From: Candidatus Gottesmanbacteria bacterium
Lineage (GTDB): Bacteria; Patescibacteriota; Microgenomatia; 2-02-FULL-39-11
Reading direction: 5' to 3'
Length of the DNA stretch: 10,947 bases
NCBI GenBank assembly: GCA_016204905.1
Contig: JACQJU010000139.1
Span: forward strand, 1-10,947
Positions 1 through 6,803 of the stretch are shown piece after piece (the stretch's first letter is position 1; every line of letters starts with the position of its first letter). Under the pieces are notes generated by a model. The model saw nothing but the letters and a program-made list of their open reading frames with translations, was not told the DNA's origin and made no database searches. A program made the position numbers and the translations under genes.

Positions 1-90
1 TAAAAACATAAGTAATAAAATCCTCTATTTAGATTGCTAAATCAATATAAGTAACTCCCGGGGTTACGAATACGGGGTTACCGACGAATA
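1..90. other. Intergenic tail downstream of dcd with short repeats
   Basis: There is no gene here. The octamer GGGGTTAC occurs at 60-67 and 74-81, and ACGAATAC at 66-73 and 84-91, so the sequence just after the dcd stop is built from two interleaved short repeats. GTAAC at 51-55 can pair with GTTAC at 63-67 or 77-81, giving a weak imperfect stem. On the minus strand it is not followed by a T run, so a terminator role for dcd is only a guess. Confidence 0.35.
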
Positions 91-663
91 CTAGACTCTT
101 TCTTCTGCTATCTTTGAGGGTTCGGGGGATTTTTGACCAACATATTTGGCCGTTGCTTTTTTATTATATGGCACATCTGCTGCGCTAGATAACTGTTCAA
201 AAGTCAGAGCACAAACCCTCATCCCGGGATACAAAGCTACTGGCATCCTACCCATATTACCTAGTTCCATGACTACCTTACCCCTCCAACCAGGCTCAAA
301 AACTGAAGCAGTGGAATGAACCACAATTCCCAATCTCCCCAAAGAAGATCTACCCTCAAGACGCGCCAATAAATTATTGGGGAGTTCAAAACTTTCTATC
401 GTAGTAGCCAGTACAAAGTCACCCGGCTGCAGTATAAAAGGATCACCATCAGAAATCTCAATCTCACTCGTCATCTCTCTACCTAATTTATTATCATAGG
501 GATCAATGTAAGGATAGCGACTGTGGTTAAAAACCCTAAATGTATGCCCGAGTCGTAGGTCAACAGAACAGGATCCGAGTTGCGTGCTGACATCTATCTT
601 GGGGTTAATTTTGATAATACCTTCTTTCAGTAGTTTTTTAATACCGCGGTCAGAGAGAATCAT
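91..663 (-). CDS. dcd: dCTP deaminase (possibly bifunctional dCTP deaminase/dUTPase)
   Basis: A cytosolic enzyme of pyrimidine deoxynucleotide metabolism that deaminates dCTP to dUTP on the route to dTMP. The 190-residue length is typical of the family. The dUTPase-fold signature is clear: GRSSLGR at 104-110, then HSTA at 116-119, EPGWRG at 123-128 and MELGN at 132-136. By a constant offset of five, S106, R110 and E133 match E. coli Dcd Ser111, Arg115 and the catalytic Glu138. The C-terminal motif KYVGQKSPEPS (173-183) closes over the nucleotide and looks closer to the bifunctional mycobacterial and Methanocaldococcus enzymes, so direct dUMP production is possible but unproven. The first ATG is used and has no Shine-Dalgarno. 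It is divergent from the cohesin-like gene, across a repeat-rich gap. The family call is firm; the mono- versus bifunctional question is open. Confidence 0.95.
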   Translation of the reverse strand: MILSDRGIKKLLKEGIIKINPKIDVSTQLGSCSVDLRLGHTFRVFNHSRYPYIDPYDNKLGREMTSEIEISDGDPFILQPGDFVLATTIESFELPNNLLARLEGRSSLGRLGIVVHSTASVFEPGWRGKVVMELGNMGRMPVALYPGMRVCALTFEQLSSAADVPYNKKATAKYVGQKSPEPSKIAEERV

Positions 664-670
664 ATATAAT

Positions 671-781
671 ATGCGAATTTATGCGAATACGAAAGTTTCG
701 AATTTTTACGAATATGCTAATAATTCGCATATTAGCATCCATTCGTTTTCCGCCAGTTGGCGGATTCGCAAATATTCGCAT
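671..781. repeat. Nested inverted-repeat cluster built on ATTCGCAT/ATGCGAAT
   Basis: The outer arms at 671-688 (two ATGCGAAT units) and 764-781 (two ATTCGC units) are reverse complements at 16 of 18 positions. Inside are three smaller hairpins: CGAAA/TTTCG at 690-700, ATGCTAAT/ATTAGCAT at 714-737 around another ATTCGCAT, and TCCGCCA/TGGCGGA at 749-764. ACGAAT at 709-714 and ATTCGT at 741-746 extend the middle one. The cluster lies between two divergent starts and touches the dcd 5' region. It could be a mobile palindromic repeat, a cruciform, or a set of operator half-sites. Confidence 0.75.
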
Positions 782-836
782 GATCTTACACTCGCATTCT
801 ATCACATTCTTGCTTTTTCACCAGATACGTATTTAA

Positions 837-890
837 ATGAAAGTAGGAGATAATTCCTACTTTCATCCTGAAACCAGCAGGCTGAAGGAT
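837..890. repeat. Second palindromic element: perfect 12-bp hairpin plus an imperfect one
   Basis: The arms 837-848 and 855-866 are perfect 12-base reverse complements around a 6-base loop. They are followed at once by a second hairpin, ATCCT (865-869) with AGGAT (886-890), containing CAGC/GCTG (875-884). Neither side has a T run, and both flanking genes are transcribed away from the element, so it is not a terminator for either. It resembles small dispersed palindromic repeats; that reading is inferred. Confidence 0.7.
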
Positions 891-906
891 CTCTAAAATA
901 GATATA

Positions 907-1500
907 ATGTTAAATATCTCAAGCTCAATTAAATCATTTGCCAGATTACACCCCAAAAATAAGATCCTTATCCTTTCGCTTTTGGCCTTTACATTTCTGC
1001 TTGGATTTCTCTTACCGGTTATTGTTTCCCGTACTGCTTTTTCCCCAACGAGTTCTCTGGAACAAACTTCTCCCTCTCCCACCCCCATCCCGGCAACGGT
1101 CAAACTCCATAGTTCCAAAAGCCAATTTAAAGTTGGTGAATCATTTAGCCTGGATATCATATTAAATTCTAATAACCAACCCGTGGAAGCAGCCGATTTT
1201 GTTTTAAATTATGACCCAATCTACCTCAAAGCTACCCAAATAGTCACCGGTAATTATTTCGGCCAGTTTCCGACAAAAAAGATAGACAAGGATTTTATCA
1301 AAATATCTGCTGTAGCCGCCTACAAAGGCAACAAAATCATCATCCCTCAAGGAGAGGGCGTCGTGGCAACGCTCACATTTGTCCCTCTCAAAAAGACAAC
1401 TACTACCATCATCTCTTTTGACACTGCCCAAACAATAGTGGCCTCTGGTGGACAAAATATTACGGGGCTACTTTCTCCACTTTCTATCAGTGTTGACTAA
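907..1500 (+). CDS. Membrane-anchored cohesin-like domain protein
   Basis: The 197-residue protein has a short basic N-terminus, one hydrophobic membrane segment at about 19-40, a Ser/Thr/Pro linker at about 44-62, and a beta-rich domain from about 64 to the end. The domain begins with GESFSLDIIL (77-86) and contains VEAADFVLNYDP (93-104), the look of cohesin-type domains. In cellulosomes such domains bind dockerins; free-living cohesin-like domains on surface proteins are also common. I infer an extracytoplasmic domain tethered to the membrane. The stop is 2 bases before the next ATG, so the two genes are probably cotranscribed. The ATG overlaps a TATAAT-like hexamer (903-908) and has no Shine-Dalgarno; no other in-frame start before the membrane segment is better. 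The function is not known beyond the fold. Confidence 0.75.
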   Translation: MLNISSSIKSFARLHPKNKILILSLLAFTFLLGFLLPVIVSRTAFSPTSSLEQTSPSPTPIPATVKLHSSKSQFKVGESFSLDIILNSNNQPVEAADFVLNYDPIYLKATQIVTGNYFGQFPTKKIDKDFIKISAVAAYKGNKIIIPQGEGVVATLTFVPLKKTTTTIISFDTAQTIVASGGQNITGLLSPLSISVD

Positions 1501-1502
1501 AT

Positions 1503-4214
1503 ATGGCAAACAAATCGCGAGGTGAAATCGCTACTCTACTGACAATTGTCGGAGCCAGTCTTCTTCTACTGGGTATATTTTCTGGCACCAAACTAATACA
1601 GATGGGAACTGGCAGCAATCCATTTGCCAGATTTATATCACTATCTAGTATCTCTGATAGTAAACTGGGTATTTTTATCCTCTCTAGTTACTCGCCTGGT
1701 GCTAAAAAGATAGTGGCAGTGGGACCCAAAGTCATAAAAGTATTGGACCCCCATCTCAACGCTTCACTACTAACAGCCGCCAAAGAGTACAAAAGCAAAT
1801 ACCCCAATGGCAAAACGGTTTTGCGAGTTTATGACAATACTGTGGGTCTGAAATATAATATCTCACAAGATCCCGTGCTATCAGCCCAAGATCTTTTTGA
1901 TAAAGTAATCAACCCAGCCCTCACCAGTTTAGGTTCAGACTTAAGCCTCTTTGACTATATCGAAACTCCCAATGAAGTCGATAATGTCGTTGATTTCTCG
2001 ACTGTCGAAAATGTCCGCTGGCTAGCCAAATTCTGGCTCAAATTAGCCCAGCTGAATCATGAAAAAGGAATCGCTAGTTGTGTGGCTAGCATCTCAGTCG
2101 GAGGAGTAGGCGGCAATACCGATGCCGAAATAGGCCAAAGGATAGCCGAATTTGTCCCTACTCTCAGAGAAGTAAAGAAAATGAATGGCGCCTGGTGCTA
2201 CCATGCCTATACACTCGAATATTCCAAAGATCCCCTAGTAGAGCAATGGTACTCACTACGCTATCGTAAATTTTATGCTTACCTTCAATCAAACGCCTCT
2301 GATATAGCTGATATACCGATGATTCTTTCTGAAGCAGGCGTGGATAAAACCGGCAATCCCACGACCGATGGCTGGCAACAAAGAGGATCAAAAGCGCAGT
2401 ATGAGGATTGGCTCAATTGGTTTGACTCTGAATTAAAAAAGGACTCTTATATACTCGGAACTACTCTTTTCCAAATCGGTGATACTCACTGGAGCTCCTT
2501 TAACCTTGAGCCCATCGCCGACTATCTGGTGGCTCATATCGGCGGACAACTCATCAGCGTCACTCCACCTCTAACCGTCACTCCGCCCCCAGGCGGAAAC
2601 CAACTCTCTAAAAGTAAGCTGGGTGTATTTATAGTCAATTCCTCTGCCGGTGCCCAAGAGATAATTCAAGCAGGACCACGAGTGATAAAAGTGATGGATC
2701 CACATAAAATTCCCTCACTTATGCAATTAGTCAGAGACTATAAAACACTCTATCCAGGTGGCACAGTACTGATGCGAGTCTATGTGCCCCAAAGCGTCCA
2801 GTACCCCCAAACCACTCTTCCCGCCGAGGCTGCGGATAGTTTTTTTGATACCCATCTGTCTCCAGCAATAAATGCCTTATCAGAATCCGATAGAAAACTC
2901 ATGAATTATCTCGGTGGCACCAATTATATAGAAAATTTTATGTGGAATAAAATCACCACCGATGAAGAACTAACATGGTTTTCCAATTTTTGGATACAAC
3001 TAGCAACTCGCATAAAAGCGGCCGGATTTAAACCAAATTTCGGAGAGTTTTATGTAGATGGAATAGGAACAAGTGAGCTAGATAATTTACTACCCGCAAT
3101 TGAAAAAACCAAAAGTTTAAATGGCATCTGGAGTTATCATGGATATACTAAGCGCTATACACAAGATACCGCCCCTAAATTCGAAGGAGGTAAATCACTC
3201 TTATATCGATCTTTTTATAATTTTCTCAAACAAAACGCAGCAAATCTTTCTGACATCCCCATGATCCTTACCGAAGGAGGTGTGGATTGCCTGGGCAGAC
3301 CACAAACAGATGGCTGGAACGGAAAGGACCCAGAACCAGGAGACGAAAACTATGAAGAATGCGGAGGTAACAAGAACGATGGCAGAACTGGACCCATACT
3401 TTCTCGCGGCAATAAAGATAATTTCATCAGCTGGCTCAAATGGTACGACAACGAACTCCAAAAAGATCCGGCTATCTTGGGGATCACTCTCTACCCTATC
3501 GGCGCCTCCGCCAATGATTCAGGCAATCTAGAACCCATAGCCGACTGGTTTGCCGAGTATTTAAAAAATACCTCCCTTACTCCCACCCCCACCACTCCTC
3601 CCGGCGGTACCACCCCCACCTCCACCCCGCCACCAGGGGGTACAACTCCCACCACTCCTCCAGGTGGAGACTCTGAAGGAACAAAAATTGAAATAAAAGT
3701 CTATAGATTAAAAAATGGAAAGAAACAATTATGGACTAGCGCTGATGGTAAGGCCAAAGTCTATATAGCCGGACCTACTACTAGTGGAGGAGAATTTTCT
3801 GTGGTTATGGATGTACCCACCACCTCTGGTACCTGTCAGGATGATGAAGGACATGACTTCCCCTGTTCTCCTGGTACTATTCTCTGGGAAGGAGCTCCCA
3901 GAAATGGTACTGCTCCAGGTAGTAGTTACTCAGTCCAGATAGCCTCACTTCCTTCTGGTCTTGCGCCCACTCCCTATCCTCATGACGATGTAACAGTAGC
4001 ATCAGGAGCAACTACCAAAGTAGAATTGCTAGTAACAGAAGGTACCTGGGAACCTCTAGGCTACACCAATAAAGACTACCAAAGAATCATCACCCAATAT
4101 GCCAATGGAGAAATCTCTCCTCTTACCGTCTCTGCCTGGCTATCTGCTGCTACTCGTGTACCCAGTCTCCAGACCTCCATCTGTTATCCTCCGAGGTGTG
4201 AGTTTAATCAATAA
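1503..4214 (+). CDS. Surface protein with two tandem glycoside-hydrolase-like barrels
   Basis: The 903 residues begin with a signal anchor (hydrophobic 9-28). Module 1 spans about 52-345 and module 2 about 369-686; they are homologous (SKLGIFIL/SKLGVFIV, KVIKVLDPH/RVIKVMDPH, YHAYT/YHGYT, IPMILSEAGVD/IPMILTEGGVD). Pro/Thr/Gly linkers follow at about 353-366 and 692-722, then a beta-rich domain at 724-850 with Cys778 and Cys788, and a short tail. The pattern of N157-E158 after one strand and E277 after a later one resembles the acid/base and nucleophile of clan GH-A TIM barrels. In module 2 the first Glu is replaced by Tyr475, while E591 is kept. An exported polysaccharide-acting or -binding role is inferred; I cannot name the GH family. 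No Shine-Dalgarno is seen, and the start lies 2 bases after the cohesin-like gene. Confidence 0.7.
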   Translation: MANKSRGEIATLLTIVGASLLLLGIFSGTKLIQMGTGSNPFARFISLSSISDSKLGIFILSSYSPGAKKIVAVGPKVIKVLDPHLNASLLTAAKEYKSKYPNGKTVLRVYDNTVGLKYNISQDPVLSAQDLFDKVINPALTSLGSDLSLFDYIETPNEVDNVVDFSTVENVRWLAKFWLKLAQLNHEKGIASCVASISVGGVGGNTDAEIGQRIAEFVPTLREVKKMNGAWCYHAYTLEYSKDPLVEQWYSLRYRKFYAYLQSNASDIADIPMILSEAGVDKTGNPTTDGWQQRGSKAQYEDWLNWFDSELKKDSYILGTTLFQIGDTHWSSFNLEPIADYLVAHIGGQLISVTPPLTVTPPPGGNQLSKSKLGVFIVNSSAGAQEIIQAGPRVIKVMDPHKIPSLMQLVRDYKTLYPGGTVLMRVYVPQSVQYPQTTLPAEAADSFFDTHLSPAINALSESDRKLMNYLGGTNYIENFMWNKITTDEELTWFSNFWIQLATRIKAAGFKPNFGEFYVDGIGTSELDNLLPAIEKTKSLNGIWSYHGYTKRYTQDTAPKFEGGKSLLYRSFYNFLKQNAANLSDIPMILTEGGVDCLGRPQTDGWNGKDPEPGDENYEECGGNKNDGRTGPILSRGNKDNFISWLKWYDNELQKDPAILGITLYPIGASANDSGNLEPIADWFAEYLKNTSLTPTPTTPPGGTTPTSTPPPGGTTPTTPPGGDSEGTKIEIKVYRLKNGKKQLWTSADGKAKVYIAGPTTSGGEFSVVMDVPTTSGTCQDDEGHDFPCSPGTILWEGAPRNGTAPGSSYSVQIASLPSGLAPTPYPHDDVTVASGATTKVELLVTEGTWEPLGYTNKDYQRIITQYANGEISPLTVSAWLSAATRVPSLQTSICYPPRCEFNQ

Positions 4215-4223
4215 TAAAATTCG

Positions 4224-4232
4224 TGCTACAAT
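4224..4232 (+). promoter_or_regulatory. Extended -10 promoter for the Clp-like gene
   Basis: TGCTACAAT is an extended -10 (TG, one base, then TACAAT at 4227-4232). It lies about 50 bases before the ATG at 4283 and just after the stop of the upstream gene. No good -35 is needed for an extended -10 site. The predicted transcript starts near 4239, giving a 40-odd base leader. Confidence 0.5.
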
Positions 4233-4251
4233 TCTACTATGAACTTTTCAT

Positions 4252-4274
4252 TTTTAACTTTTAACTTTTAACTT
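4252..4274 (+). repeat. Tandem 7-mer TTTTAAC, about 3.3 copies
   Basis: Three exact head-to-tail copies of TTTTAAC (4252-4272) plus TT lie in the leader of the Clp-like gene, preceded by a related AACTTTT at 4242-4248. The tract is unstructured and T-rich, so it may keep the start region open for translation without a Shine-Dalgarno. That role is inferred; slippage-generated low-complexity DNA is the simpler reading. Confidence 0.7.
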
Positions 4275-4282
4275 ATTCTATT

Positions 4283-6772
4283 ATGTCTCTACCCAAATAT
4301 CTTTCCTGGTATTTACACGTCTACCTAAAAAACAATCTCCTCATTATCAGGAATCTCCTCCTCTTTTTCTTTTATTATTTTTCTATCCCTCTCCATCTGC
4401 GGACTCTTTTTGCCCCCTGGAAAAGACAAGTTTACTCATACAAGAAACCCGGCTTTCATCCGGATGAATGGATGGGCATAGTGTTCTCAAACACAATATC
4501 CAGATTTCTCGGAGCAATCATAAGAAGTGCAACTATCTTCTCTGGATTAACTATCATCGCAATGACACTGGTAATTAGTATCCCGCTCATTATTCTGCTT
4601 TCGCTTACCCCACTTCTTTTTCTTCCTATTTATTGGCATATCCTCAGTTCCCAAATACCCCTATCTACCAAACTCATCCAAAAGTCAAATCGTAATCTCA
4701 AAAAACTTTTATTTTCTCTACTAGATACCCCCGAGGGTACTTTTCTATTTGAAAGACTGGGTTTGTCCAAAAATAAACTCTCCCCATATTTCCATAATAT
4801 CTATGACCAGGGAGACTTCTCTCTCTTTGAGCACTCTCTTCCCACTCATCAAACCCCTACTCACCATCTAGATATTATCGATCTTATTATAGCCCTCAGT
4901 CACTCTTACCCACCTCTTACTCATCTTTTAGAAAACCATTTTATCTCTGATAACTTACTAAAAGAAGCTCACGATTGGTATCACTTAACCACAAAATCTC
5001 CTCAAAACTCCTTATTGGATCTGGAGTCGCTACTACGCATACCTGGTATAGGCAGAGATTGGGCTTTCGGCTATACCGTAAATCTGGATAAATACTCCGA
5101 AGATTTAAGCAAAAAATACACTCTTTATAAAAATGTCTATGGTCGAGACAAGGAAATAAAGACAATCGAGACAATACTCAGCAAAACATCCCAAAATAGT
5201 GTAGTTATAGTAGGCGAGGTGGGAGTCGGCCGGCACGCCATAATCTATGGACTTGCCAAACTAATAGGCAGCGGTTGGTGTCTCCCGCCTCTTTTTCACA
5301 AACGAATCATTTCTCTTGATATCAAAAGTATAATGGCCGAGTATAAAGAACTTACTTCAGCAAAGGAAAAAATAAACCAGCTCTTTGATGAGGCCAGGGC
5401 CGCTGGCAATATCATATTGTTTATCGATGCCATCGAACAATATCTTTCCACCGAAAAAGATAAAATCGACCTAACCCAGGTCTTTGCCGAAAATATCTCC
5501 GATGGCAGGCTGCAAATCATATCTATCACTGATATGCACAATTACCACCATCATCTCCTCCCCAATCAAACGGTCACCAATCTCTTCACCAAAGCCGAAA
5601 TAGCCCCTCCAGATGAAAAAACAGTTCTCGAAGAATTGGAATATTCCATAGTCCCCGTCTTGGAACAGAAATATGATATTGTAGTCACCCTCCAATCTCT
5701 CAAAGAAATCGTGAGGGATGCGGCAAGATATCCATCAGCAAATCCTTTCCCGGCCAAAGCCATCGATCTACTTGATGAAGTCATGGTCTATGTCAAGGAA
5801 GAATTGAAAGAAACATATGTTACACCTCACCATATCCAAGAATTTATCAGTAGAAAAACCAAAATACCCATCGGCAAAATAACTGGTCTAGAAAAAGAAA
5901 AACTCCTCCGCTTGGAAGAACTCCTCCACCAACAAGTCATCAACCAAGAAGAAGCAGTGAGTGCGATTGCCAATAGTCTGAGAAGAAGAAGAACAGGAGT
6001 AGGAAATGTCAATAAACCAGTAGGCAGTTTCTTATTCCTAGGACCCACAGGCGTAGGAAAGACAGAAACCGCCAAAGCACTCGCCCGGATATATTTTGGC
6101 TCTGAAGATAAAATGATTCGTTTCGACATGAGTCAATACCAAAGAGATGATGGTCTAAAAAGACTCATAGGTAGACTTGATACCAGGGAAACAGGAGAGC
6201 TAACCAAGAGTATTATCGATCATCCTTTTTCCCTCCTACTTCTGGATGAAATAGAAAAAGCAGACAAAACTATCTATAACCTCTTTCTACCACTACTAGA
6301 TGAAGGATATATCCAAGATGCTATCGGGAGAAGAATAGATGCCAAGAACACCATCATCATCGCTACTTCCAATGCTGCCTCCGAGTATATAAGAGAGATT
6401 GTACTAAAAGGCCAAATTCAAAACCTAAAAAAAGACGTCATCGATTACACCCAAAGAAAACACATTTTTGCTCCCGAATTTCTCAATCGTTTTGACGATG
6501 TGGTAGTTTTTACCCCTCTGTCTGAAGGTCACCTAAGAGAAGTGGCAAAATTGCTGCTCCAAAAACTAAATGACCAACTAGTAAAACAAGGCTATTCTCT
6601 GGAGATCACTTCTGATCTAGTAAAAAAGCTCACCACCATAGGCTACGATCCTGTCTTTGGAGGCAGAGCGCTCAAAAGAACAATATCAGAAAAAATAGAA
6701 AACAAAATTGCCCAATATATATTGGAAGGAAAACTAAAAAGAGGCCAAGTAATCAATATAAATCTAGATTAA
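4283..6772 (+). CDS. Membrane-anchored Clp-like AAA+ protein with a degenerate first ATPase module
   Basis: The 829-residue protein has hydrophobic membrane stretches at about 18-38 and 78-120, a helical region to about 270, then two Clp-type AAA+ modules. In D1 the P-loop reads GEVGVGRH (311-318), with Arg and His where Lys and Thr belong, and the Walker B reads LFIDAIE (379-385) with Ala383 for the catalytic Glu. D2 is intact for ATP use: GPTGVGKT (587-594), LLLLDE (651-656), sensor Asn697, arginine finger Arg736 in FLNRF, and GGRALKR (793-799). I see no ClpB-type coiled-coil middle domain and no LGF/IGF ClpP-docking loop. D2 also lacks the aromatic pore motif. Possible roles are a membrane-tethered remodelling ATPase or an assembly motor; the substrate is unknown. 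It has its own promoter, lacks a Shine-Dalgarno, and ends 31 bases from the stop of the convergent gene. Confidence 0.85.
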   Translation: MSLPKYLSWYLHVYLKNNLLIIRNLLLFFFYYFSIPLHLRTLFAPWKRQVYSYKKPGFHPDEWMGIVFSNTISRFLGAIIRSATIFSGLTIIAMTLVISIPLIILLSLTPLLFLPIYWHILSSQIPLSTKLIQKSNRNLKKLLFSLLDTPEGTFLFERLGLSKNKLSPYFHNIYDQGDFSLFEHSLPTHQTPTHHLDIIDLIIALSHSYPPLTHLLENHFISDNLLKEAHDWYHLTTKSPQNSLLDLESLLRIPGIGRDWAFGYTVNLDKYSEDLSKKYTLYKNVYGRDKEIKTIETILSKTSQNSVVIVGEVGVGRHAIIYGLAKLIGSGWCLPPLFHKRIISLDIKSIMAEYKELTSAKEKINQLFDEARAAGNIILFIDAIEQYLSTEKDKIDLTQVFAENISDGRLQIISITDMHNYHHHLLPNQTVTNLFTKAEIAPPDEKTVLEELEYSIVPVLEQKYDIVVTLQSLKEIVRDAARYPSANPFPAKAIDLLDEVMVYVKEELKETYVTPHHIQEFISRKTKIPIGKITGLEKEKLLRLEELLHQQVINQEEAVSAIANSLRRRRTGVGNVNKPVGSFLFLGPTGVGKTETAKALARIYFGSEDKMIRFDMSQYQRDDGLKRLIGRLDTRETGELTKSIIDHPFSLLLLDEIEKADKTIYNLFLPLLDEGYIQDAIGRRIDAKNTIIIATSNAASEYIREIVLKGQIQNLKKDVIDYTQRKHIFAPEFLNRFDDVVVFTPLSEGHLREVAKLLLQKLNDQLVKQGYSLEITSDLVKKLTTIGYDPVFGGRALKRTISEKIENKIAQYILEGKLKRGQVININLD

Positions 6773-6803
6773 CCGCCGCTAACAGTTGCAGGAGCAAAAG
6801 GTT

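Noticed and set aside
584..853. Open frame of 89 codons on the plus strand across the dcd upstream region
   Set aside because: It overlaps the dcd 5' end and the palindromic repeats. Its sequence is just the translated repeats.
837..866. Rho-independent terminator reading of the 12-bp hairpin
   Set aside because: There is no T run on either strand, and both neighbouring genes are transcribed away from it.
4053..4214. Dockerin domain at the C-terminus of the glycosidase-like protein
   Set aside because: The last 54 residues lack the paired calcium-binding DxDxDG-type repeats that define dockerins.
4239..4271. Ten-codon leader peptide before the Clp-like gene
   Set aside because: It is made of the TTTTAAC tandem repeat and shows no ribosome site or regulatory structure.
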